Shown piece after piece: positions 45,286 through 56,200 of a stretch of DNA of 57,895 nt. Under the pieces are notes generated by a model. That model did not search any database. It was not told where the DNA came from and saw only the letters and a list, made by a program, of their open reading frames with translations. Origin of the DNA: Branchiostoma floridae (taxonomy: Eukaryota; Chordata; Leptocardii; Amphioxiformes; Branchiostomatidae); the NCBI RefSeq assembly GCF_000003815.2, contig NC_049996.1, positions 17,885,619-17,943,513 on the forward strand, in the 5' to 3' direction. The translations under genes and the position numbers were made by a program. How positions within the stretch are numbered: position 1 is the first letter of the stretch; every line of letters begins with the position of its first letter.

Positions 45286-47060
45286 TTTGCCTCAAAACGC
45301 GCAAAATTCAAGAAAAACGGCAGGAAAATAGCGAAATGCACTGTTCCTTGCACAGTCAGGTCAGAGGTCAGTGTGCAGTGGACGGTGCAGCAGTGACAGC
45401 TAGCGATTGAGATACGAAGTGCAGTAGTAAGTGTTGCGGTTACATGTGCCTGCACTTTGAAAATAAATCGCTAGAGGCCACTGCTGCACGGTGTCACGGT
45501 CACGGGCAATCGGGCCTCCTCGATTTATCTACCCTCTTTTAACCATATATGGAAATCTCGTTTGCCACATATATAGAAATCCGTGGTAACAAAGCGTCGA
45601 AGCATTGTTAGCGCTTGGAGCATGTAACATACATGATAACGCGTATCATTGACACATCCCTTCAAAGCAAAGATCGATGACTCCGATGTAACCTGAAATC
45701 GTTTCGCACATTGATTCGTTTTGAACAAGTGGTTAGCATGCTTCACCTGGAATGCAATGTCTGCAGAGAAACTTATACGACACTACTTGAAAGATATTTG
45801 TGAATTACCGTTTGTTGTGACCTCTGCAATTTGGGATTAAGGGCAGATCTGCCAAGACGAGAGACTTTGTTACTGCTAGTACTGTTGAACACAAAGTAGA
45901 CCGCACAGCAGTGGCCTCTAGCGGTTTAGTATCGTAGTGCAGGGTCACATATGCACTTCCGAGCCTACACATTGAGTTTCGTGAACTCTGCTGTATTTTT
46001 ATTTATCGTGGCTGCATAACGTTATAGAAAGACGCCTTTTCCAAACCTATGTCAAGGCGCTATGTATGTTTATGGGCAATGCAGCAGAAATAAAGTGACG
46101 CTAGCGACGGAGAACTAAACAGCCCCCCTCCCCACCTGTTTCGACCACAAATTGTCAAAACAGACCATAAAGGATTATCGATCCAAATACCCTAATAACT
46201 TTTTATTTCATAACAATGATTTGCCACGATAACGTAGATGCTCTACCAAGTTCTAAAAGAAAGGGAAATTCCCGTGGAATTTCCCCAAGGGTTTGCCCCA
46301 AGGCCATTGACTTGCTGGGGAAAGCCCCCCCCCCCCCCNNNNNNNNNNNNNNNNNNNNNNNNNNNNNNNNNNNNNNNNNNNNNNNNNNNNNNNNNNNNNN
46401 NNNNNNNNNNNNNNNNNNNNNNNNNNNNNNNNNNNNNNNNNNNNNNNNNNNNNNNNNNNNNNNNNNNNNNNNNNNNNNNNNNNNNNNNNNNNNNNNNNNN
46501 NNNNNNNNNNNNNNNNNNNNNNNNNNNNTGCTGGTGATATGCCCCCGTCCTTCGTACGTGTGTAATTATGTCACCGGGTCAAAAATACTGTGCACGACGC
46601 TGTTGACCGGACACTTACGAGTATGATTTTGTTTCTTATAAGCCTGTTATCAATTCTGGCAGAAAGAGATGGGAAATGCTCCGCAGTTTCATGTGGCAAC
46701 TGCGTTTGTTGAACCACCCCACGAAGACCACTCAGTAGCGACCCCTGGCGATTTAGTTCCCAACTGCAGCGTTGAACTTGAGAATGGCGGCAACCGTTAG
46801 TTTCATTTCTATAATCTTATGCCTCACTGTGATGCACGGTTGTGCTATAAAATCTTTATAATAGTAATTGCTCTGCACAAAAAAAAGCATCTAGAGTTTT
46901 GACTACTTTGGGATACTTTATGAGCTGAGAAACTTGGGTATTCCCTCACAACTGTACACCGTATTAAACCAAGGGCCTTGATTAAACTATTGAACCTCAA
47001 CCATGCACCATGAAGACCATGCAACAGCGACCTCTAGCGATCATTTCTTCTAAAACTGCA
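45286..47060. other. AAMP upstream region with a dispersed 'ctctagcgat' repeat
   Basis: No gene is seen. A motif like gcagtggcctctagcgattta recurs on the minus strand at about 45500-45460 and on the plus strand at about 45909-45930, 46735-46755 and 47026-47045, with a further weaker plus copy at about 45387-45420. The 45387 and 45500 copies face each other and directly precede the AAMP start. The repeat may be a short mobile element or a shared control element; the sequence alone does not decide. Confidence 0.5.
46339..46528. other. Assembly gap (190 N) after a C-run
   Basis: The gap follows a run of about 13 C, a common cause of sequencing failure. The flanks show no coding sequence. Confidence 0.99.
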
Positions 47061-47742
47061 ATAGCCTAAATGTCTGAGTCATAGTAAATGTACTGCACAG
47101 TGACACACTGACATGGTGCACTATAAAGACCCCATGCATGATCGGCACACGCTCCCTTAGAGTATAATGTGTAAGTCTAGTGTATTTTTCACACATGGTA
47201 ATAAATGAATTAATGAATATAAACGATCCATGTAAACTTTACTGAAGCTCTTAAAAGAATTTATTTATCTGAACTGAAAGTAATTGCACATGCATATGAA
47301 GTGACATTAGACACTTCAAGATTCATCATAGATTTATTTTCATAGTCAAAACATTGTGACTTGACAGCAGGATATACACCAAATTCTTAGGCATCTTGTA
47401 GTGGAAAATTGCTCATGAAAAAGCAGCTCCTCAAGAAATGATTCACTTGTCATATAAACTTACTGTAAATACACTGACAAAAATGAATCAATGATACAAT
47501 AAGTTACTTCTGATTATTATCATTACATGTTACAAACGGTGACTCATTTTCTGTCATCAAAGAAAAAACAATGTTTCATCATGTGAGCATACTAAAGTCC
47601 ATCAATCAGGCTTGAGCAACATACCATGAAAAGAACAATTTTTATAAACCAAGGACAGATATACAATGTAGACAAACTTAGAAATATATAACCATCTTAT
47701 TACAATGAAGGGGGGAGAAAACACCTCCTCCATCCAGCATTG

Positions 47743-48027
47743 CAATCTGTATCTGTATCTATATAGCCGGTATAACCGCCCTTCAGCGTAACACACCAGC
47801 TTCTGTATCTGTATCTATATAGCAGGTATAGCCGCCCTTTGGCGTAACACACCAGCTTCTGTATCTGTATCTATATAGCCGGTATAACCGCCCTTCGGCA
47901 TAACACACCAGCTTCTGTATCTGTATCTATATAGCAGGTAATAATAACCGCCCTTCAGTGTAACACACCAGCTTCACATGCGCTAGGCACGCGGCGCGGC
48001 AGCAGCTGGTTATATTACACTGAAGGA
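47743..48027. repeat. 59-bp tandem repeat with terminal hairpin
   Basis: Four units of about 59 bp each contain tctgtatctgtatctatata and cgcccttc(g/a)gcgtaacacaccagc. The last unit's ccttcagtgtaacacaccagct is followed by its inverted copy ending ttacactgaagg at about 48016-48027, so the end can fold into a hairpin. Confidence 0.88.
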
Positions 48028-48117
48028 CCCGTCACACCTAACTTTTGCACTTCTATCTGCAAGCGTTCTGTAAAATTATCCAGAGAAGATTATATTTTCT
48101 ATCAGAGTAACTCCCCC

Positions 48118-48540
48118 TCCCCAGAGTGATACAGCACCAGTTTCCGTCCCCACTGTGTTATTTATTTATTGGTTTGGCTGTTCAGCACACACAGCCAGGG
48201 CTGCCCAACTAGCCTATGCCTATTACAAAGGGATAACCCTGCTGACAAAAACAGAGACAATACATGTGTGTCTCCCCAAATCCTATACAGCATCAGTTTC
48301 CGTCCCCACTGTGTCTCCCCAAATCCTATACAGCACCAGTTTCCGTCCCCACTGTGTCACCCCATATCCTATACAGCACCAGTTTCCGTCCCCACTGTGT
48401 CTCCCCATATCCTATACAGCACCAGTTTCCGTCCCCACTGTGTCACCCCATATCCTATACAGCACCAGTTTCCGTCCCCACTGTGTCTCCCCGAATCCTA
48501 TACAGCACCAGTTTCCGTCCCCACTGTGTCTCCCCAAATC
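48118..48540 (-). repeat. BCDIN3D: 43-bp minisatellite spanning the end of BCDIN3D coding sequence
   Basis: Six contiguous units (about 48277-48534) and one detached unit (about 48118-48158) share tatacagcaccagtttccgt. On the minus strand the first unit encodes the C-terminal GETQWGRKLVLYRI of the protein. Because 43 is not a multiple of three, each unit shifts frame and the stop falls within the array. Confidence 0.9.
48159..48268 (-). mobile_element. Short retroposon-like insertion in the 43-bp array
   Basis: About 106 bases separate the detached unit from the main array. On the minus strand the insert ends in an (AATA)n tail (ccaataaataaata), as in a truncated LINE or SINE copy. The tail also offers AATAAA, a possible poly(A) signal for BCDIN3D. 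Confidence 0.55.
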
Positions 48541-50227
48541 CTCCCACCCTCGTCATTCCGCACCCCTCCGTCAGACACCTGTCCATCTCCTTCTCCACGT
48601 CGCTCCGGATCCGTAAGTGTCTTCAGGCGCGGGAACTCGTCCCTGCCCAGCTTGCGTAACCTCCGACCTGCGGAGCGGTAACACTTCCAGGGCTGCGGCT
48701 CCACCAGCAGGAACCGGGTCCAGCCGGAGACAGACCTGGGGGGGGGGGGAGGTGGTCATAGTTGATCATCGTCCGACACATGAAAGTGATATGTACATTC
48801 AGAACTTGGATGTAGAAAATTTGTAGCCTGGTTTCCAGCCGTATTATAGCTCCAGAGTCTCTTCTGTTCTATCTGCAAATTTGCAGAGAGGACAGATGAG
48901 ACTCGGACCTATAATACGTCAGGAAACCAGGCTAGAATACTTGTATCATGTCTAACCACTGGATGGTAGGGTTAGGGTTAGGGTTATGTGCATTTTTATG
49001 ACTACTCTGTCAAAAAAGCATGAAACTGCCATGTGGCTCTCCCTACACATGGGAGATTGGAACTACAGCTTACTACATCTTGCCTATATGTGTGTGTTCA
49101 GAACACTATCAGCATGTCCGGGATTCAAACCAGCAACCTTATGATCCACTACCAAGATTTCTATCCACGCAGAACACCGAACTCCAGTCACCAACCTGAG
49201 GAAGTCCATGAGCCCACTGTCCCCGTTCTGTAGATGGATCCACATGGTCACAGAGAAGCAGAAGGTGACGTCAAACTTGGTGCGGCCGAACCTCTGCAGA
49301 TACGAGCCCAGCGTCTCCTGCCTCTGCTCAGGGTCCATGTAGTCCAGGGTCTGGAATGTGAGGTGGGCGGGGTGGGGGTTGTTCTCTACGGCTCGCTGGA
49401 TTAGAACACTGTCAATGTCACAGCCCAGCATGTGGAAGTCTGTGTGAGAGGCTGGTGTACTAGTATCACCATCAGGTGGACTGCTAGTTTGTAAGGCTGG
49501 AACAGTTGCACTGTTGTCACAATCAGGTGTATGGTTGGTTTGTACAGCAGCTGCACTAGTACCAGTTGTGCTGTCCTTGCAACCACGTGCATGGTTGGTT
49601 TGTACAGCTGCTGTACCAGTTGTGCTGTCTGTACCATCAGGCGGACTGTCTCCGGTGGAATGTGATGAGAACTGCTCCCACAGTGCAGCTGTCAGGTTCT
49701 GGTGAGAAGCAGTAACTTGATTAAGGTTGTTCAGATATTACAGCAAACATGCAGAGTTTGAAAGTAACGGTAAATATGTGCTATCCTAACAATACTTTTA
49801 TCAACAACAAAAACACAACATTCTGATTGAATCGAATGATTGATAGCTAAATGATAACGTTAATGCCCCTGGTCCAAGAGAATACTTGTTACTGGCTAGA
49901 AACTACAATGGATTTGGTCAACTGCTCAAATTATAACTCGTAAATTGATTTCTCCTCTTCTGATCATGAAAGGATATAGCACGCGTGTTTTTTGGGTAGA
50001 AAACATGAAAATTTATAGAACGTTAGCAGACGACACAACAAGCCTACCCCAGTGTTGCAGCCTATATCCAGCCCTAGCAGCGGTCTATCGGCGGAATGTC
50101 TCGTGATGATCGTGTAGAACTCTGCCGGTAGCAGCCTGAGCCTGTTCTCGGGAGGGTTGAAACTGTAATAGTTGATAAAGTTGCCGAAAGGCGCAGCTCC
50201 AGGTTGGAACTCAGGATCGGCAGCCAT
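48455..50227 (-). CDS. BCDIN3D: BCDIN3D, RNA 5'-monophosphate methyltransferase (frameshift near the end)
   Basis: Three minus-strand exons: 50227-50048, 49698-49196 and 48735 to a stop at 48455-48457. The enzyme methylates the 5'-monophosphate of RNAs, known for tRNA-His and some pre-miRNAs, using S-adenosylmethionine. Exon 1 has the family's PGAAPFGNFINYYSFNPPE and the SAM-binding LLGLDIGCNTG. Exon 2 has MLGCDIDSVLIQRA and FDVTFCFSVTMWIHLQNGD. Exon 3 has FLLVEPQPWKCYRSAGRRL. After RLKTL (about 48617) family similarity continues in the next frame (IRSDVEKEMDRCLTEGCGM...GGFGETQWGRKLVLYR). One extra base near 48611-48618 would explain this and gives a whole number of codons (320 residues). Read literally, the frame stops at 48498 with an unrelated tail (306 residues). 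Exon 2 also holds an unusual Thr/Ser-rich insert of about 65 residues. Confidence 0.9.
48824..48934. mobile_element. MITE of about 111 bp in a BCDIN3D intron
   Basis: The two halves are inverted copies: TAGCCTGGTTTCC at 48824-48836 and GGAAACCAGGCTA at 48922-48934, with pairing that extends inward through the attata words. The flanks GAAAATTTG and GAATACTTG match at 7 of 9 positions, consistent with an old 9-bp target duplication. The TAGCCT start resembles the MITE at 34001. Confidence 0.85.
48967..48985 (+). repeat. Short (GGGTTA)n run
   Basis: About three telomere-like hexamers (gggttagggttagggtta) lie in a BCDIN3D intron. It is too short to mean more than chance or a repair scar. Confidence 0.8.
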
Positions 50228-50282
50228 GTTGGTGACCTCTGACCTCCAGCCGGAACTATCCCAGAGCTCCGTGCGCACCACA
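50228..50282. promoter_or_regulatory. 55-bp divergent spacer between BCDIN3D and RAB3GAP1
   Basis: The BCDIN3D start codon (50227-50225, minus) and the RAB3GAP1 start codon (50283-50285, plus) are separated by 55 bases. Both frames are strongly supported, so the two genes must share a compact bidirectional promoter, or their 5' untranslated regions overlap. No TATA box is seen; the DNA is GC-richer than nearby introns. Confidence 0.8.
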
Positions 50283-53200
50283 ATGGCGGAAGGAGGCGAA
50301 GAGGTTCGTGGCAAGGAACAAAAATGCCTTCAATTTGTCTTTTTCCTGCTCCGATTGTCTTTAGATTGTGTAGATAGTGAGCTGAACTGTTACTGCAACT
50401 CGTGACGTGTTTGTTTCCGTTCTACAGGAGTCGGAGGTGTTCGAAATCACCGACTTCACGACTGCTTCGGAATGGGAGAGGTAAAACTGGGTTACGTCTC
50501 ATCTGCTGGAAAAACTAGAATAAAGTTAGGGTTTGGTCGGGATGCTTCTGATGCGAGATCCGGCTCTTGTAAATGTCCCAGCTTCTCTTCACGACCTTCC
50601 ACTGACTTGCGTTCATGTATCTATTGTAAAACCACGCCCAGGTTCTTTCAATCTTTGGATTGTCCCATCCAAAAAGTTAAGTCATTTCATTCAAAACTTC
50701 GTCCATAAATATAACCAGCTGTTATGGTGTGTCACGTAGAATTCTAAGGTCAACACTCCAGTCAAGCTGGAAATTTCCTTTCTTTCCTATTCAAGCCGTT
50801 GTGATCACATAAGTTGTACCCTGAACATGTTACAGGTCTTCAGAGGGGCGTGTCCCATAGTGACAGATGTCAATCTAATTCTCGTATGTTGTTATATCAT
50901 GAGCAAGCACGATGGTGTCACAGTGACACAGTGGTGGGTAAAGTGTATGTTATAAGCAATGTATTTATCTACAAGTTGATTAGTTATTTCATCTGCCAAT
51001 TTGAATATTAATTAGTAATCTAATCTGCTATCATCATTTTGTCTATCTGTTGTCGAATACCCCGAAGGCGAAGTTAACAAAAACAGGTGTCATTCATGAC
51101 AGGAACGTCCTCTTATTAGTGCCAGAAAAGTATTATCCTGTCGATAGTGTTCTTATTGACAGGAACTGCCCATCTGTTTCCGCAGGTTTGTGGCCAGGAT
51201 AGAGGAAGTGATCAACGAGTGGAAGCTGGCAAACCTGGCCCCCGGGCCACCGCTGCTGAAGGTAAGCAGAACTTGTCATATCCGCTGTTGTTGACATGGC
51301 TCAAGAACAATGGAATATTCAGTCAGACACCAGTTAGGAATAGAGAGTGTGTTCCCATGACATCAAGTCTTGCCTTGTCCAAACCCCAACCCCGAGCTGT
51401 CCACAGGAGAGTGGGAGGACCGGAACAAGGTGGTAATGTTTGTTTGTTTGTCCCCTCCCCAGGGTGAGCTGTCCACAGGAGAGTGGGAGGACCGTAGCGA
51501 GGTGGTGACCTTTGCAGACGTCAGGTTCGGCATGACCTTACATCGACTCAAGGAGAAGCAACAGGTGCAGACACCTGGAGACATGGAGGAGGAAGGTGAT
51601 CAAAAGAATATGATAGTAGGAAGGGGACTGGGAGGAGAGTTTGTGTAAGGAGGAGAGTTTGGGGTTCAGACAGTGGTGGGAGGGAATGATGAAAACCAGG
51701 GCAAAAAGGCGGAACTTTGGTACGGTATCTTTTGATTTTGTGCTTGAGGACAAATGTTACTGCTAAATGTGCAATCAGAGCAGTACTTGTTTCTGTCTCC
51801 CCAGACTGCCAGCCCCAGGCCATCCAGGACCTGCTGGCCATGGAGAACGACTTCCCGCCGCGGGCGCACTGCCTCTGCAGATGGTGAGTACTGTCTCTGC
51901 AGATGGTGAGTACTATCTCTGCAGATGGTGAGTACTGTCTCTGCAGATGGTGAGTACTATCTCTGCAGATGGTGAGTACTGTCTCTGCAGATGGTGAGTA
52001 CTGTGTCTGCAGATGGTGAGTACTGTCTCTGCAGATGGTCAGTACTGTCTCTGCAGATGGTGAGTACTATCTCTGCAGATGGTGAGTACTGTCTCTGCAG
52101 ATGATGAGTAGTCTGCAGATGGTGAGTAGTCTGCAGATGGTGAGTACTGTCTCTGCAGATGGTGAGTACTGTCTGCAGATGGTGAGTACTGTCTCTGCAG
52201 ATGGTGAGTACTGTCTCTGCAGATGGTGAGTACTATCTCTGCATATGGTGAGTACTGTCTCTGCAGATGGTGAGTACTATCTCTGCAGATGGTGAGTACT
52301 GTCTCTGCAGATGGTGAGTACTGTGTCTGCAGATGGTCAGTACTGTCTCTGCAGATGGTCAGTACTGTCTCTGCAGATGGTGAGTACTGTCTCTGCAGAT
52401 GGTGAGTACTGTCTGCAGATGGTGAGTACTGTCTCTGCAGATGGTGAGTACTGTCTCTGCAGATGGTGAGTAAGACACACTGTTTCTGCAGATGGTAGGT
52501 GCTGTCTTTTGTGGAGTGTTTAGCTGACAATGCTTAATTGTAAGGTTATGAGTTTGAATCTCAGCCAAGTTGACAGAGCTCTGAACTACAACAGTCCTTT
52601 TGAGGGAAGTTTGTTAATAAATGTTTATGTGTTTGTGTGTTGTCCTGCAGGTTTGGTGTGCGATCGTTCGTGGTGCTGGCCCCAGGAGGACACAGTGACT
52701 CCATCCAGTCGGAGTCTAAAGCCAGCCTCCTGCTGAGCTCCATCTCCATAGCTGTCAACAACACTGGCTGGTGGGGAGGCTGTTTGTGTTACGTGTGTTG
52801 TGGAGTCATGTTATGTTTTAGTTTGATGATGAATGATGTTTGTTGGCTGGGGGGTCATGTTTTACTATAAAGAGTCATCTTCAGATTTTTTTTGCTCGAT
52901 GATAAAAGCTTTGGAAAAGAATGTTATCCATCAATGCAGACAAGTTCTAATGTCTTAACATAGAAGATTGTACAGATTAAAAAAAAATTTTTTTTCACAG
53001 AGTGAGTGATTGTTCATAGATAGATTGGACTGTAAAATGTATGGATTGTTTACTGTATGATGTGTCTAGATGATTAATGGAAGGTTACTAGAACATAAAA
53101 TCAGGATGAAAGCTTGCTTGGGTGTATAGACTAGATTTCAGTCCCTTGATATCCCTTTACTAACCATCTCTTTACCCCCGTACGCACCCCCCCTCCCCAG

Positions 53201-56200
53201 TTCCGTGCCCGTGTTTGTGCAGACCCAGCAGAAGTGGCGCCGGATGTACCAGGGCGTGTGCGAGGGCGGCGGACTCCGAACGAACTACGACATGGTGCAC
53301 CTGAAGAGGATTCCTCCCCAGTACGACCACCTGGCAGGGCTGCTCGACGTCTTCAAGTCCAAGATCGTGAGTCTCTCCTTACTGATAGACACATGGCAAT
53401 GTACACTACATTAATACCAATAAATCACCTTTTACCTTCAAGTACCCAATTGAGTCTCTCCTTCTTACTGATAGAAATATAGCAACATACATTAATGTAC
53501 ATACAACATTGTATGATGTGAAGTCAGCCACCATTATAGATAAAGTACAAGTACATGTTTCTCCATTCTTTGTTAGGCCTGACCTGTACCAATGATACTG
53601 TCTCAAAACCTGGTCTGTCCAGTTTACATACGGGACTACATGTATGAACATATAGCTATATTGTATATACTGTCAGTGACACATCTTATCTGGGTTAACC
53701 TATATTTCCGTATGACTCCGCTGTTTCCAGGCGTGCCCGCTGCCGGCGTTGCCGCCTGTCACCGTGTCTGTCCGGTTCACCTACATCCTGTCTGACTGGA
53801 CACAGTCCGCCTGGACTCAGGAACCGCCTGGTGGGTGTAGCTCATTTACAACATCATGCCTCTGATGTGTTTCTTCTTGTCCAATTCTAGTCCAATTCTA
53901 AATGTTGGCACTTCTGTTCTGAAGCAAATTGAAGTGTGATTAGCAATACGACAAATTTTCCAGTCAATTTCTTCTTGTTTTGTCCAGATTTCGACATCCC
54001 GTACGGCGGGAATGTTGGAGGGGCGGAGTTTGGGAAGCTGCCGTTTGGAGCATTGGAGGACCCGGTCAGGTGGGTATGGAGAACGTTTTAGAGTGCAGTT
54101 TATGGATGCAAAGATGGAATAAACAGACACAAAGGAAAGTTCGGAGTAAGCTTAACAGAGTGAGTGACTTAGTTGAAGCATCTACTGTTACAGTAGTGAC
54201 ACCATGTTTTTTTTCTTTGCTTACATGGCATGAATGGTTCAGTGGCTATGCTACCATTCCCGGCTAGATGTTGTTTTCCTCAGAAAGGCTCTTTACATGA
54301 CTTTCCTCACTTGACTCAGCTGTTAGATTTGGTACTTGACTTTGGGGAGGTGAAAGGCTGTGGAAGCAGAGGGATGGGCTCCGCCTTCCAATAACATGCA
54401 CTAGACACAGTGGATAACAACCCACTGCCCTTACGCCTTAAAAAAAGACTACAGGTGTCCCTAACGTTTCCCTGTGTCCCCTGCAGTGAGCTGCACCTGT
54501 CCACCACCTGGCCCTGCCTGTCTGAGGAGATGATCGTCGACAACTCCGTCTATTCGTGAGTCTCAAACAGCCTCTGTACTACAGATTTAACTTCAGCAAT
54601 AATCTGTACATTGCCCTGTCAGCTGGTGGTCACTGTGATGTCTATAGTTACAGTGTTAGTGCTTTCCTACAGAGTTACTGCTGACAGTTTAACCCCTCCC
54701 TGCTGCCTAGCCCTGTAACCAACAGAGAACTGGTAATCAAACGGCTGCTTCAGTATGATAAAGGTTAATATATGGGAAACCGTAGTGGTTGTGTTTTTGC
54801 CAGTCTATTCATGCACAAGGGGCCTACATGGGGTTTATGGCAATACAGTTGTAAAACCCCTGATGAATATCTGAATATCCTTTCCCCCCATCAGAGACCT
54901 GGACCCCCTCCAGGCCCCCCAGTGGTCGGTCCGAGTCAGGATGACAGACAACCCCCAGTGCCTCCTGGGTAATTCTGTTATTTCTGTAATTCTATCAAAT
55001 CATCTTCAGTTCCTAGGTAACTACATGTACCATTTTTTGTTGCTAGAAAACCACCTGTTTCAATTGTTGTTGCTAGGTGACTACCTGTTCCATTTGTTGT
55101 TGCTAGGGAACAATCTGCACCATATGTTGTTGCTAGGTAACCACATGTTCCATGTGTTGTTACTAGGTAACCACATGTTCCATTTGTTGTTGCTAGGTGA
55201 CTATTTGTCCGAGTTTGTGAAGATCTGCCACAGCCTGGAGTCCACCGACCAGCTGCTAGGGGGCCTCGTTCTGGATGATGATGACAAAGGTGGGTGTGGA
55301 CAGATTTTTTATTTTTATGGGTAAAAAAATCTGTAGAGTGATCATTGCCTCTTCCTGCATTTCTGTGTCATAGCTTGTGCCTTGCTCTGATATGAAAATG
55401 AAAATTTTGCTGCCAATAGTAGTATCCACGCACATTAAACTATTTACATTGATAAACAAATCAGTCCTTCATCTATGGAATCCTCCCCCCCCCCTTCAGA
55501 CCCTTCGCGTGACGTGAGCGCGGCGTTACAGCGGCTGACAGAACCCTCGCCTCTCCCGTTACCGACCATCTCCGACGTCGTCAGCAACATGAAGACTCGC
55601 ACAAAGTTCCGCCGTAAGGAGGCGCCGATTGGGGGAGAACTGCTGAACATGATCCTACAGGTAACATGATAGTTTTCCAGCCTAGCTGGCTTACATAAAA
55701 AATCTTCATGTGTTCTCACAAGAACTTTCCTGTTCATTAAGATGTCCATCCTGATGTCTCAAAAGGGCTACATATTCTTACATCATATATGTCTGTATAT
55801 TCTTATTCCATACAACTCCATATCCTTGTTTCTTACTCCTATATTATGTATATCCATATAACACTTTCCCAAGGTGTAGAAAGATACTGTAGAATGGATC
55901 TTACCATCAGCTGACACCTCCCAAATTTGCATCTCTCCACCCTGCAGTTCCTGTTCCCTGATGTCTCACAACTTTAATGTCTCTCCCCCCCTGCAGTTCC
56001 TGTTCCCCGATTTCTCACAAACTTTAATGTCTCTCCCCCTGCAGTTCCTGTTCCCTAATGTCTCACAACTTTAATGTCTCTCCCCCCTGCAGTTCCTGTT
56101 CCCTAATGTCTCACAACTTTAATGTCTCTCCCCCCTGCAGTTCCTGTTCCCTAATGTCTCACAACTTTAATGTCTCTCCCCCCCCCTGCAGTTCCTGTTC

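Noticed and set aside
48967-48985. Telomere-like repeat as a sign of a chromosome end or fusion
   Set aside because: There are only about three hexamers inside an intron, well within chance or repair-scar range.
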